Shown here piece by piece: positions 20,546 to 29,684 of a stretch of 64,000 bases of DNA. The stretch comes from Lysobacterales bacterium. GTDB taxonomy: Bacteria > Pseudomonadota > Gammaproteobacteria > Xanthomonadales > Xanthomonadaceae. Made by a program: the position numbers and the translations under genes. The notes beneath the pieces were generated by a model. That model ran no database searches. It was given only the letters and a program-made list of their open reading frames with translations, and was not told the DNA's origin. Position 1 is the first letter of the stretch, and every line of letters starts with the position of its first letter. The DNA lies in NCBI GenBank assembly GCA_019510195.1, contig JAEKKW010000068.1:1-64000 (forward strand). The letters run 5' to 3'.

Positions 20546-21262
20546 ATGAAGAAACTTGCGGCGGAGTTCCTCGGTACCTTCTGGCTGGTCCTGGGCGGTT
20601 GTGGCAGCGCAGTGCTGGCCGCCAAGTTCGGCGGCGACGGCAATCCCCTCGGCATCGGCTTCGTCGGCGTGGCCCTGGCCTTCGGCCTGACCGTACTGAC
20701 CGGTGCCTATGCCTTCGGCCACATCTCGGGCGCCCACTTCAATCCCGCGGTCAGCATCGGCCTGGTCGCGGGCGGACGCTTCCCCGCGAAGGACCTGCCC
20801 GGCTACGTGATCGCCCAGGTCCTGGGTGGTGCGCTGGCGGCTTTCATCCTTTACCAGATCGCCAGCGGCAGGGACGGCTTCGCGATCGATCCCGCCTCGG
20901 CTGGCGCCTTTGCCAGCAATGGTTATGGCGCGCTGTCGCCCGGAGGCTATTCGCTCGGCGCGGCCTTCCTGTGCGAAGTGGTGATGACCGCGGTCTTCCT
21001 GATCGTGATCATGGGTTCGACCCACGGCAAGGCACCGGCCGGCTTTGCGCCGATCGCGATAGGCCTGGCGCTGACCCTGATCCACCTCATCAGCATTCCG
21101 GTCACCAACACTTCGGTGAACCCGGCGCGTTCGACCGCGGTGGCGCTGTTCGCCGGCAGCGGCACGATCGGCCAGTTGTGGCTGTTCTGGGTGGCGCCGG
21201 CGATCGGCGGCATCCTCGGCGGCGTGATCTACCGCTGGCTGGGCAGCGACAAGGCTGCCTGA
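20546..21262 (+). CDS. aqpZ: Aquaporin Z
   Basis: Water channel of the inner membrane, 238 residues, six helices and two half-helices with the NPA boxes (HFNPAVSIG and SVNPARSTA). The selectivity filter residues expected of water-specific channels are visible: Phe in the first helix (YAFGHISG region), His in TLIHLIS, and Thr and Arg in [18 protein letters not shown] at 20531 places the ATG at 20546; a GTG three bases earlier is also possible. A copy of the structured repeat follows the stop. Confidence 0.95.
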   Translation: MKKLAAEFLGTFWLVLGGCGSAVLAAKFGGDGNPLGIGFVGVALAFGLTVLTGAYAFGHISGAHFNPAVSIGLVAGGRFPAKDLPGYVIAQVLGGALAAFILYQIASGRDGFAIDPASAGAFASNGYGALSPGGYSLGAAFLCEVVMTAVFLIVIMGSTHGKAPAGFAPIAIGLALTLIHLISIPVTNTSVNPARSTAVALFAGSGTIGQLWLFWVAPAIGGILGGVIYRWLGSDKAA

Positions 21263-21266
21263 AGTC

Positions 21267-21404
21267 GCCACCGGCGGCGCCGGAGCGGTTCGTCCGCATG
21301 ACCGACCATACGAGGCATGGATGCCGAGTCGAGCCTACATGGACGTACTTGCGGCGTGTCGGGCATGTGGACAACCGCGGAAGGCGCTCAGCCGGGCGAT
21401 ACGC
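21267..21404. repeat. Structured dispersed repeat, copy 1 of 3
   Basis: About 138 bp between the convergent aqpZ and thioesterase stops. A long imperfect inverted repeat (arms 21277-21306 and 21358-21387) encloses a central hairpin (21307-21333). The block CTACATGGACGTA follows; read on the minus strand, the CTAC gives a GTAG head before the hairpin, as in REP elements. Copies 2 and 3 are alignable end to end, and paired positions in the arms change together. This copy has the weakest central hairpin. Confidence 0.85.
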
Positions 21405-21415
21405 ACTCCGGCAAC

Positions 21416-21838
21416 TCAGCTTCGGCGCCGGATCACCGCCAGCGTCAAACGCGAAATGCAGACGAGTTCGCCTGCCTCGTTCTCGATCTTCATTTCCCAG
21501 ACCTGGGTCGATCGTCCGACATGCAGCGGCCGGGCGGTGCCGGTGACCACGCCCTCGCGCACGCCGCGCAAATGATTGGCGTTGATCTCGATGCCGACCA
21601 CGCCTTCGTCCTCCCCCACGCACAGGCCGGCGGCCGTGCTGCCGAGGGTTTCCGCCAGCGCCGCCGAGGCGCCGCCATGCAGCAAGCCGTAGGGCTGGTG
21701 GGTGCGGGCATCCACCGGCATCGTCGCGCGCACGTAGTCGGCGCCCAGTTCGGTGAAGACGATGCCGAGTGGTTCCATCAGGGTGTTGCGGGATAAAGCA
21801 TTCAGCTGGTCGAGCGTGACCTGGCGACGGAACGGCAT
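21416..21838 (-). CDS. Hotdog-fold acyl-CoA thioesterase (PaaI/MenI type)
   Basis: 140 residues. The catalytic HGGASAALAETLGS segment and the LHGG pattern define the PaaI/YbdB/MenI hotdog group, which hydrolyses aryl- or acyl-CoA thioesters in the cytoplasm as a tetramer. The C-terminal strand VWEMKIENEAGELVCISRLTL is typical. The physiological substrate (for example 1,4-dihydroxy-2-naphthoyl-CoA or 4-hydroxybenzoyl-CoA) cannot be chosen from sequence. Repeat copy 1 lies just beyond its stop. Confidence 0.88.
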   Translation of the reverse strand: MPFRRQVTLDQLNALSRNTLMEPLGIVFTELGADYVRATMPVDARTHQPYGLLHGGASAALAETLGSTAAGLCVGEDEGVVGIEINANHLRGVREGVVTGTARPLHVGRSTQVWEMKIENEAGELVCISRLTLAVIRRRS

Positions 21839-21904
21839 GCGGGCGTTCTTTGGTGACGGGGACGACGCCAGACTAACCGACTCAGCTGGTCAGGCCAGGG
21901 TGGA

Positions 21905-22093
21905 TCAGCGCAGGGTGAAGCGTGCCGGGGCCCAGTCGCGGGTATAGCGGGGGCGCTGGACGTAACCGCTGCTGCGGCCATATCCGGTGCCGAAGGGAGC
22001 GGCTTCCTGGCGTTCGTAGGTGGACGGATTGGCGTGCGCGACCTGCGGGCTCATCGGGCGGCGAACGGTCTTGGGGGCGGCGTAGGCATACAT
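21905..22093 (-). CDS. Small basic protein of unknown function (62 aa)
   Basis: Starts at the ATG at 22093 behind an ideal AAGGAGTCC ribosome site. The sequence is rich in Tyr, Arg, Pro and Ala (YAYAAPKTVRRPMSP, GYGRSSGYVQRPRYTRDW) with no hydrophobic segment or cysteine; it is predicted disordered and basic (about 9 Arg). I recognise no family. The upstream 60 bp are AT-rich for this genome and contain an inverted repeat, GGTGTGTTG against CAACACC (22126-22148). Good translation signals and a separate promoter-like region argue that it is real. Confidence 0.6.
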   Translation of the reverse strand: MYAYAAPKTVRRPMSPQVAHANPSTYERQEAAPFGTGYGRSSGYVQRPRYTRDWAPARFTLR

Positions 22094-22204
22094 GGCGGAC
22101 TCCTTGTTGGTGTGATGTTGTTTCGGTGTGTTGGTAAAGTACAACACCAAATCGACTTTGGCCCCTGCCAGAAGTCACACAACTGGAGTCATGGATCGAA
22201 GGGT

Positions 22205-23884
22205 TCAGAGAAAGGGCGTCATCCCGGCCCCGAAGGCCGTCACCAGCCGGGTCAGCCACCATTTCACCCCGAGGACGGAGACCCCCGGGAAGTCGCCGAC
22301 CGCCCGGTAGCAACGATGGAAATCGGGATCGCGGATCGACAACGGCCGCGGACAGTCGGGACCGGCGCGGAACTCGAAGGCGGTGGCGTAGCGGCTCGGC
22401 CACAGGTCGAAGATCGGCAGGCGTTCGCTGGCGCGGACGATGGTGTCGTCGACATCGGCGATGCCGGGTTCGCGCGGCGCGATCACCCAGGCATTCGCCG
22501 GCTGGGTGTCGCGCTCGATGCTGTCGGCCACGCGCGCCGCGAAGGCCGGATCTCGGATGATCAGCGCGCTCTCGGTGTTGTAGTTGACACCGCGCGGATC
22601 AAAGTTGTGGGTGCCGACCACGGCGATGCTGCGGTCGACCACCAGCGATTTCGCGTGCAGGCCGACGCGCGGGCGATCGGATTCCGGCGGTAGTGGCCGG
22701 TTGAGGCCATACAGCAGCACGCCGCGCCGCGAGGCGTCCTCGCCACTGGCGGGCAACGGGCGACGGCCAGCCCCGCTTCCGCGCACGATGCTTCCGGCGC
22801 CCTCTTCGCCTGCCACGTCTTCGGCGGTCACCAGTTCTCCGACGCGCATCGGCACGTCCTGCGGAAACGGCTTGAGTTCATACATCTCGAAACCGAAGCG
22901 CTTGAGAAAGCGCCGGCGGTATTTGTAGGCCATTGCATAGGTGAGCGCGTTGTCGATGCCCGCCAGGCTGCTGGTCGACACGATCACCCGCGGCGGATCG
23001 GCACGCCGGTGCAGCGCCTGGAACAGCCGCTGCGCACCGTGGGTCAGCACCAGATAGGGCGTCTGCACCAGGACTTCGTGCTGCGCCGATTGCACCACCG
23101 CGCCGACCACGCTGGACGCGGGCGCAACGGTGCGTCGCTTGGCGCCATCGTCATGCTTGCCGGGCGGATCGGCGACGAACTCGACATCGGCGACGGCAAC
23201 CAGCGCATCGCCAAGCCGTTTGCGCAGCAACGCCGGATCGGCGGAAGCATCCTGCATCGCTTGCACGCGTTCCGGCATCTCGTAGCGCTTCGCCGACAAC
23301 GCCGGCACGCCATGGGCGAGCAGGATCTTCGCGACGTCATTCAATTGCTCGACCGGAACGCTCTGCGGCGCTGCCCAGAACGCGTCGAAATTGGTCTGCA
23401 TCGCCTTCGCCGCAGGCCCCGATACCAGCACGTCGCGGTCGAGGAAATTGTAGGCCTGCGACCAGTCGTAATAATCGTCGCTGTAGTTGCGACCGCCGGT
23501 GACACCGACTTCGCCATCCACTACCAGCACCTTGGTGTGCATGCGTTGGTTGAGCTGGCGGAAGCGCAGGAAACTGGCGAGCACGTAATCGACGTAGTTC
23601 GGCCGCCCGAGGTTGAACAGCGGGCTGTAGATGCGCAGCTGGAAGTTGCGATGGATGCCGGAGAGTGCCGCCAGGGTTTCCGGCGACTCCATCGCCGACA
23701 GCTGGTCGATCAACACGCGCACCTGCACGCCGCGCCGCGCCGCCGCCAGCAATTCGCGCAGGATCATGCGCCCGGCATCGTCTTCCTTGTAGATATAGGT
23801 CTGGAGGTCGATGCGTTCGCGCGCACTGCGGATCATGTGCATGCGCGCCAGCAGCGCATCCTGGCCGTCATCCAGCAGCAGCAT
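22205..23884 (-). CDS. Phospholipase D / cardiolipin synthase-like protein, apparent N-terminal truncation
   Basis: 559 residues from the first ATG. Two HKD motifs, HTKVLVVDGEVGVTGG and HAKSLVVDRSIAVVGTHN, mark a PLD-superfamily phosphatidyltransferase or phospholipase, with the family openings RIDLQTYIYKEDD and FNLGRPNYVDY. Recognisable family sequence continues upstream in frame (HAEAIAIAARSDGVDCQRADHC) to about 23998, but no ATG, GTG or TTG exists there before a stop at 24080. The usual signal or lipoprotein N-terminus is absent. At that point the DNA becomes the end of the SixA-like gene in another frame, as if a deletion joined the two. It may be translated from 23884 without a signal, or be inactive. 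Confidence 0.75.
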   Translation of the reverse strand: MLLLDDGQDALLARMHMIRSARERIDLQTYIYKEDDAGRMILRELLAAARRGVQVRVLIDQLSAMESPETLAALSGIHRNFQLRIYSPLFNLGRPNYVDYVLASFLRFRQLNQRMHTKVLVVDGEVGVTGGRNYSDDYYDWSQAYNFLDRDVLVSGPAAKAMQTNFDAFWAAPQSVPVEQLNDVAKILLAHGVPALSAKRYEMPERVQAMQDASADPALLRKRLGDALVAVADVEFVADPPGKHDDGAKRRTVAPASSVVGAVVQSAQHEVLVQTPYLVLTHGAQRLFQALHRRADPPRVIVSTSSLAGIDNALTYAMAYKYRRRFLKRFGFEMYELKPFPQDVPMRVGELVTAEDVAGEEGAGSIVRGSGAGRRPLPASGEDASRRGVLLYGLNRPLPPESDRPRVGLHAKSLVVDRSIAVVGTHNFDPRGVNYNTESALIIRDPAFAARVADSIERDTQPANAWVIAPREPGIADVDDTIVRASERLPIFDLWPSRYATAFEFRAGPDCPRPLSIRDPDFHRCYRAVGDFPGVSVLGVKWWLTRLVTAFGAGMTPFL

Positions 23885-24456
23885 GCGGTTGCCCGCCCGC
23901 GGATTGGCGCTTTCGAATACCGATGGATCGGCGCAATGGTCGGCGCGCTGGCAGTCGACGCCATCGCTGCGGGCGGCGATCGCGATCGCCTCGGCATGGG
24001 TTCGGCCACGCCGGGTTCGATCGCGGCATCGTCGGGCAGGCGCAGCACCACCGTGCCCGACGGCGGCATCCCGCGCGCTTCACCGCTGCGCCCTTCCGAC
24101 AGGAAGGCCGCCAGTTGTTCCAGCGCCGGGTTGTGCCCGACCAGCCACAGGACATGGGCATCGCGGGCATTTTCGATCAGTCCGATCAGCGTTCCGACAC
24201 CGGCTTCGTAGATCGCGGCTTCCTCGCGCACCGGCAAGTCGCCGGTGGCCTTCATCACTTCCTGCAGCGTTTCACGGGTGCGTTGCGCCGGTGAACACAA
24301 CACCAGATCGGGCGGTTGTGCATGCACCTTCAACCACACGCCGGCTTCCGTCGCTTCCTTGCGGCCGATCGTCGACAGCACGCGGTCCATGTCGGACTGC
24401 CCGGGCCCGTGCGGCTCGGCGTGTGCGTGGCGGATCAGCACCAGTTCTTTGGGCAT
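23833..24456 (-). CDS. SixA-like histidine phosphatase with an out-of-frame alien tail
   Basis: 207 codons, of which the first about 152 are a histidine-phosphatase domain: LIRHAHAEPHG (catalytic RH), CSPAQRTRETL and WLVGHNPALEQL. SixA proteins dephosphorylate His of phosphorelay or nitrogen-PTS proteins and are about 160 residues. After GVAE (24001) the frame continues for 55 residues of basic, low-complexity sequence (for example PMPRRSRSPPAAM), which is the shifted frame of the PLD gene. The true C-terminus seems lost. The start at 24456 gives the family N-terminus MPKELVLIRHA; the frame itself is open to 24516. Confidence 0.75.
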   Translation of the reverse strand: MPKELVLIRHAHAEPHGPGQSDMDRVLSTIGRKEATEAGVWLKVHAQPPDLVLCSPAQRTRETLQEVMKATGDLPVREEAAIYEAGVGTLIGLIENARDAHVLWLVGHNPALEQLAAFLSEGRSGEARGMPPSGTVVLRLPDDAAIEPGVAEPMPRRSRSPPAAMASTASAPTIAPIHRYSKAPIRGRATACCCWMTARMRCWRACT

Positions 24457-24531
24457 GAGGGGTGTCCGTGATTCGGGAGAAGACAGGTTATCGTTCAGGA
24501 TGCAAGCCGGCGTCAAGGCCGAATCGACACA

Positions 24532-26826
24532 TCAGCGCGGCACCAGCGTCACCCGATCGAGCACCCACATCGTCGGCCGGGTATCCCCGGTGAAGCGGAT
24601 GCACAGGTCGCTGGTGCCCGGCGCGTTCTGCAACCGCGCGCGCAGGGTGATGAACCCGTCGGCATCCGGTTGTTCCGGCATCGGCACCGCCGCCAGCAAT
24701 GGTCCGTCGCAACCTGCATGCACCTCGAGTTCACCATGGGCAGTCTTCGCCGGCTTGAACGCGCGACTGGGTTCGTCGTGCGCCAGCTGGAAGAAATAAG
24801 GGATGCGGCCAGCACGGACTTCCACTGCTCCAATGTCGGCCAGTGGCGCGCGCTTCCACGTCCAGCACGGATCGAAGATGTCCACATTGAAGATCGCGCG
24901 ATCGCCGGTGCGCGGGCCGTCATCCTCCAGCCGCAGGACAAGCTTGCGGGCGCAGGTCGCCAGTTCCTCGTCGCTGCGGCTGCGCAGCGAGGCGGCAGTG
25001 AATGTGCGCGTGACTGCTGCACCCAATGGTTTGCCGTCGAAGAACGCCTGCGCGCTGAGCGTGGCCGGCAATGGCAAGCCGAGGCTCGTGTAGTACGTCG
25101 GCGATATCGCCGTCGGTGCACTGCCATCGGTGGTGTAACGCATGGTGTAGCCCAGCGGTTCGCGCAACGCGATCTCCACGCCGCCATCCTGCGCTTCGGC
25201 CGACACGATCGGCTGGAACGGCGTCGCGGCATAGGCGATGCCCAGCGCGCGCCAGCGCGGCAACATCGCCGGCAGCCTCTGCAGGAATTCGCCGTAGTCG
25301 CGTGCCGATTTCGGCGACCATGCCACTTCGGCCAGCGCGGCGATGCGCGGGAACAGGGCGTGCTGCACGCGCGCGATGGTACGCATGTGCTCGGTCCAGA
25401 CATTGGCCTGCACGCCGAGGATGTGCGTCGCCTGTTGCGCATCCAGCACCTTCGGCACCGGTTCGAAATCGTAGACCTGCTTCAGCGTGACCAGCGTGGG
25501 GCGCCCCGGTATTTCATCGGGCGAATCGGTCTGCAGATAGTCGAGGTAGAGGTCGCCGGCCGGCGCCATCACCACGTCATGGCCTTGTTTCGCGGCGTCG
25601 ATGCCGCCCTCCGCGCCGCGCCAGCTCATCACCGTCGCTGATGGCGGCAGCTTGCCGGCGAGAATCTCGTCCCAGCCGATCAGGCGCTTGCCGTGCGCGG
25701 ACAGATGGCGTTCCAGTCGCGCGATCATCCACGCCTGCAGGCCTTCCTCGCCGTTGACGCCGAGTTCGCGGATGCGCGCCTGCATCTTCGCCGACGCCTT
25801 CCATTGATCCTTGACCGCCTCGTCGCCACCGATGTGCACGTAGCGACCGGGGAACAGTTTCGTCACCTGCCCCATCACGTCTTCGAGGAAGCGCATTGTC
25901 GCTTCGTCGGCATTGAACAGGTTGACGTTGACGCCCCACTCGCTGGAGACCGCAACCGGTTGGCCGGACACGCCGAGTTGCGGATAGGCAGCGATCGCCG
26001 CGGTGGCGTGGCCGGGAATGTCGACTTCCGGCACCACGTCGATATGTCGCGCAGCGGCGTAGGCCACCACGTCGCGGATCTGTGCCTCGCTGTAGAAACC
26101 GCAGTACGGCACCGGCTCGCGCGTGGCCTCATTGATGCCGGCATCGCCTGCGGGCACGCGACAAGCACCCGTCGTCGTCAGCTTCGGCCAACCCGGCACC
26201 GGGAAGCGCCAGCCCTGGTCATCGGTCAGGTGCCAGTGGAAGACATCGAGCTTGAGTTGCGCCATCGCGTCGAGCAGGCGCTTGATGTCGTCGACCGACT
26301 GGAAATGGCGCGCCGAATCCAGCATCAGCCCACGCCAGCCGAAACGCGGCGCGTCATCGACATGCAGTGCCGGCAATTCCACGCGAGGAGCGGGCTCGCC
26401 CGAAGTCAGCAACTGCGCCAGCGTCACTGCACCGTAGTACAGGCCCTTGTCGTCACCGGCACGCACGCGCACGCCATCCGCATCGATGTCGATGGCATAG
26501 GCGTCGGGCGACGGCCACGCCTGCGACGCATCGATGGCGAACGCGATGCCGCCCTTCGCCTTGCCCGCAACCGGCTTTGCTTGCAGTGGCACGGACGCCG
26601 GCAGCATCGCCGCGAATTGCGTGGCCACCGTGCGCGCGACGGCACCATCGGCATGGACGCGGATATTGCCGCCGACCACGAAGCTGCCCGGCTTCCGCAC
26701 CATGTGCGCCGGTTGCGGCAACAGTTTCGGAATGACGATGCCGGCATCTCCTGCCCATGCGCCGGGTGCGCAAAACAGGCCCAGGCAGAAAGCGACGATT
26801 GTCGGGACGACGGCGCGTGGCTTCAT
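24532..26826 (-). CDS. Exported GH20 beta-N-acetylhexosaminidase
   Basis: 764 residues. A Sec signal (cleavage likely after AWA, residue 25) is followed by an N-terminal GH20b domain and the catalytic TIM barrel with RGLMLDSARHF, DVFHWHLTDDQGWR and the catalytic Asp-Glu pair in HIGGDEAVK (about D335-E336). A C-terminal Ig-like region (MRYTTDGSAPT) and an extra beta-rich domain end it. It removes terminal GlcNAc from chito-oligomers in the periplasm or outside. AAGGAA before the ATG at 26826 sets the start. It lies downstream of the TonB receptor beyond a terminator, so its transcription may depend on read-through or its own promoter. Confidence 0.93.
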   Translation of the reverse strand: MKPRAVVPTIVAFCLGLFCAPGAWAGDAGIVIPKLLPQPAHMVRKPGSFVVGGNIRVHADGAVARTVATQFAAMLPASVPLQAKPVAGKAKGGIAFAIDASQAWPSPDAYAIDIDADGVRVRAGDDKGLYYGAVTLAQLLTSGEPAPRVELPALHVDDAPRFGWRGLMLDSARHFQSVDDIKRLLDAMAQLKLDVFHWHLTDDQGWRFPVPGWPKLTTTGACRVPAGDAGINEATREPVPYCGFYSEAQIRDVVAYAAARHIDVVPEVDIPGHATAAIAAYPQLGVSGQPVAVSSEWGVNVNLFNADEATMRFLEDVMGQVTKLFPGRYVHIGGDEAVKDQWKASAKMQARIRELGVNGEEGLQAWMIARLERHLSAHGKRLIGWDEILAGKLPPSATVMSWRGAEGGIDAAKQGHDVVMAPAGDLYLDYLQTDSPDEIPGRPTLVTLKQVYDFEPVPKVLDAQQATHILGVQANVWTEHMRTIARVQHALFPRIAALAEVAWSPKSARDYGEFLQRLPAMLPRWRALGIAYAATPFQPIVSAEAQDGGVEIALREPLGYTMRYTTDGSAPTAISPTYYTSLGLPLPATLSAQAFFDGKPLGAAVTRTFTAASLRSRSDEELATCARKLVLRLEDDGPRTGDRAIFNVDIFDPCWTWKRAPLADIGAVEVRAGRIPYFFQLAHDEPSRAFKPAKTAHGELEVHAGCDGPLLAAVPMPEQPDADGFITLRARLQNAPGTSDLCIRFTGDTRPTMWVLDRVTLVPR

Positions 26827-26864
26827 CTCGGATTCCTTGTTCGACATGGCGATTCTCCCACTTC

Positions 26865-26893
26865 GAAAAAAACGGGGCCCGGAAAGGGCCCCG
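26865..26893 (-). terminator. Rho-independent terminator after the TonB receptor gene
   Basis: On the minus strand CGGGGCCC-loop-GGGCCCCG (26893 to 26873) is followed by seven T residues. It ends transcription 37 bp after the TonB receptor stop and about 40 bp before the GH20 start. Confidence 0.9.
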
Positions 26894-26929
26894 AGGTGGG
26901 GTAGGTCAATGGAACGGTTGCCGTTGCGA

Positions 26930-29620
26930 TCAGAACTTGAAGTGCAGGTTGAGGTAGTACTGGCGGCCGTTGCTGTAGAACGAGGTCGGGATGGTCGCGG
27001 TCTGGTAGTACTTGATCACCGGGTCGTTGAGGTTCAGCGCATCCAGGCTGACGCTCAGCCACTTGGTGGCCTTGTAGCTCAACGACGCCGACAACGTGCC
27101 GAAGCTGTCCTGGTAGTACGGGTTCGCCGCCTTCAGCCCGATCAGGAACGAGGAACGGCGGGTATAGCTGACGCGCGCGCCGAAGGTGTCGTTCTCGAAG
27201 TAGGCACCGATGTTGTAGGTGTTCTTCGAGGTACCCAGCAGGTTGTGGCTGCCGTCCGTCCAGGTGTGCGACGACGAACCGTCGGCGTAGGTGTAGTTGG
27301 CGTTGATGCCGAAGTTCTTGCCGATCGGCTGTTCGTACACCAGTTCCACGCCCTTGACCTTGGCATCGGCATTGATCGGCATCGCGATCTGGTAGGCCTC
27401 GAGCTGGTGCGTCAGTTCACTGAACAGCATCTGGGTCTGGGTGCCGTAGGCGACGTAGTCCTTCATGTTCATCGAATACACGCCGGCCGACAGCAGGCCG
27501 CGCGGCATGAAGTACCACTCGAGGTTGGCATCGAAGTTGGTCGACAACACCGGCTTCAGCTTCGGGTTGCCGCCACCGCCGGTCTTGTCGAGATCCGAAC
27601 CCCAGGACGACGCGCCCAGCGCGGAATAATCCGGCAGGGTCTGCGTCTGCGAACCGGCAAGGCGCAGCACCAGGTTGCTGGCCAGGTCGTACTTGAAGTT
27701 GGCGCTCGGCAGGATGTGATTGATCTTGTTGCTCTGGTACACCCGCTTCCAGGAACCGAACAGGCTGCTGACGTCGGGATTCACCGTGTCGGCGAAATAG
27801 GTGTAGATGCCCTGCTTGATGTTGACCGAACGCAGGCCGAAGTTGCCGTTCCAGTGGGCACCCTCGAAGTTGGCCTGGGCGTAGAACGCCGTGCTCTTCT
27901 CGCGGACGGTGAACTCGCCGCCGTAGTTGTGGCGGCCGTTCGGGCCATCGTTGTTGGACAGCCATGTCGAGTTGTTGAGGATGGCGTTCTTCAGCGCATC
28001 CGGCGTGTAGTACCAGATGTTGCGCGGGAAGCTGCCGCCGATGTTGCTGGCGAAGCCGCCCGGGTAGTAGTCCACCGCAGCACCGTTCAGTGCGGATGCG
28101 ATATCGCCTGGGCTGGCGCCTTCCGGCGACACCGCGCGACGGGTATGGCTGGCCATGCGCACGCCGAAATCCAGCGAGGAGAACGCGCCGGCATTGAAGT
28201 AACGGGTGAAGTCGGCGGTCGCCCACTTCTCGCGATCGATCGCCTTCACCTCCTGGTTGCCCCAGGTACCGAAACCGGTGGTGGCCGGGCCGGTATTGCC
28301 GCCGACATTCCAGTCCACCGGCGAACCGGTGCCGTGTGTCTGCCAGCTGGCGCCGCCACCGACCGCACTGGTCACCTCCGCGATGAACTGGCGCGCGGTT
28401 TCGCCCTGGCCATAGCTCGAACCCAACTGGAACTTGGCGGAAAGATTTTCGGATGCCTGCCAGTCGCCATCAATGGTGAAGTAGCCGCTCTTGGCGGTGG
28501 CTTCGCGCGAGATCATGTCGTAGACGGCATAGGCCGTGCCGGCCTGTCCCGTGTAATTGGCCTTGGTCAGCACGCCGTTCTGCACCACGTACCCGGCGTC
28601 GGGCGATTGCGTGTTGGCGAAGTTTCCGCCCCACAGCATGTAGTTGCGGTTGTAGTTGTTGGCCTTCATGTTCGACACGAAGCCAGTCACGCCGAGGGTG
28701 AAGCTGTCGCTGGTCTTGACCTGCACCGAAACCAGGCCACCCCTGCGGTCACGTTCCTGTTCGAACAGGGTCGAGCCCAGCAGGCTCGGGTAATAGACGT
28801 TGGCGAGATCGGGATGCGCCAAGGCAACGGCCGAAGTCGGACTGATCTGCGCGAAACCGCCCGGCAGTTCCTGCGCCTGGCGACTCAGGTGGCGCTTCTG
28901 CGAGAAGGCCTGGACCATGAAAGCGAAGTTGCCGGCATTGTTCTTGTAGTTGAACAGCGCCGACAGCTGCGGATCGTACTTCTTGGCCTGGTCGGAATAG
29001 ACCGCGCCGATCGAGCCTTCACCGGTGATGCCCTTGGCGAACTGCAGCGGCTTGCGGGTGATGATGTTGACAGTGCCGGTGGTGCCACCGTCGGCCAACT
29101 TGGCCTGCGAGGTCTTGTTCACTTCCACCGAATAGACGAGTTCGGACGGCAGCAGGGTGTAGCTGACGCTGCGGCCCATGTTGCCGCCCTGGCTGAGCAC
29201 GAACCAGTCGGCCGACGCCACGGAATGGCCGTCGATCATGGTCTGGGTCAGGCTCGGGCTGGTGCCGCGCAGGCTGACGCGATCGGCTTCGTCGAAGCCG
29301 CCTTCATCGGCGCTGGACGAGCTGATGTTGACGCCCGGCAGGCGCTGCAGGGTGTCGGCGACGTTGTGCGCCGGCAGCTTGCCGACATCTTCGGCGGTCA
29401 CGACCTCGATGTGCGACTTGGCGTTGCGCTTGGTGTCGAGCGACTTTTCCTGCGCGCCGCGGATGCCGGTGACGACGATCGAGTCGAGTTCGCCGGGTTT
29501 CTGCTGCACGGTCTTCGCCGGCTGTTGTTGTGCCTGTTGCGCGTCCTGGGCCATCGCATTGCCGGCGGCACCGAGCGCCGCGAGAATGCTGATCGACAGC
29601 AGTGTCTTGTGAAGTTGCAT
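26930..29620 (-). CDS. TonB-dependent outer-membrane receptor, GlcNAc/chito-oligosaccharide locus
   Basis: 896 residues with a signal peptide (cleavage after AMA, residue 24), a TonB-box-like LDSIVVTGIR, a plug (LPAHNVADTLQRLPGVNI, VSLRGTSPS) and a 22-strand barrel ending QYYLNLHFKF, the C-terminal phenylalanine motif for barrel insertion. It belongs to the large Xanthomonas/Caulobacter-type carbohydrate receptors. Gene context points to GlcNAc oligomers. The ATG at 29620 follows GGAGAACCAAA; the frame is open upstream to 30049 but that part is antisense-like noise over glk. The glk gene lies 64 bp upstream on the same strand. Confidence 0.92.
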   Translation of the reverse strand: MQLHKTLLSISILAALGAAGNAMAQDAQQAQQQPAKTVQQKPGELDSIVVTGIRGAQEKSLDTKRNAKSHIEVVTAEDVGKLPAHNVADTLQRLPGVNISSSSADEGGFDEADRVSLRGTSPSLTQTMIDGHSVASADWFVLSQGGNMGRSVSYTLLPSELVYSVEVNKTSQAKLADGGTTGTVNIITRKPLQFAKGITGEGSIGAVYSDQAKKYDPQLSALFNYKNNAGNFAFMVQAFSQKRHLSRQAQELPGGFAQISPTSAVALAHPDLANVYYPSLLGSTLFEQERDRRGGLVSVQVKTSDSFTLGVTGFVSNMKANNYNRNYMLWGGNFANTQSPDAGYVVQNGVLTKANYTGQAGTAYAVYDMISREATAKSGYFTIDGDWQASENLSAKFQLGSSYGQGETARQFIAEVTSAVGGGASWQTHGTGSPVDWNVGGNTGPATTGFGTWGNQEVKAIDREKWATADFTRYFNAGAFSSLDFGVRMASHTRRAVSPEGASPGDIASALNGAAVDYYPGGFASNIGGSFPRNIWYYTPDALKNAILNNSTWLSNNDGPNGRHNYGGEFTVREKSTAFYAQANFEGAHWNGNFGLRSVNIKQGIYTYFADTVNPDVSSLFGSWKRVYQSNKINHILPSANFKYDLASNLVLRLAGSQTQTLPDYSALGASSWGSDLDKTGGGGNPKLKPVLSTNFDANLEWYFMPRGLLSAGVYSMNMKDYVAYGTQTQMLFSELTHQLEAYQIAMPINADAKVKGVELVYEQPIGKNFGINANYTYADGSSSHTWTDGSHNLLGTSKNTYNIGAYFENDTFGARVSYTRRSSFLIGLKAANPYYQDSFGTLSASLSYKATKWLSVSLDALNLNDPVIKYYQTATIPTSFYSNGRQYYLNLHFKF

Positions 29621-29645
29621 TTTGGTTCTCCGGTCAGTGGATGAC

Positions 29646-29678
29646 CCAGGCCCGTACTCGCGGGACCGTCGGGCCTGG
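29646..29678 (-). other. Intercistronic hairpin between glk and the TonB receptor gene
   Basis: CCAGGCCCG (29646-29654) and CGGGCCTGG (29670-29678) form a perfect 9-bp stem with a 15-base loop in the 64-bp gap. There is no T run on the minus strand, so it is not an ordinary terminator. It may protect or process the shared transcript and so set receptor level against kinase level. Confidence 0.55.
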
Positions 29679-29684
29679 TTGTTG

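Noticed and set aside
26534-29644. A 1036-codon plus-strand frame
   Set aside because: Antisense to the TonB receptor and the GH20 gene; no recognisable domain.
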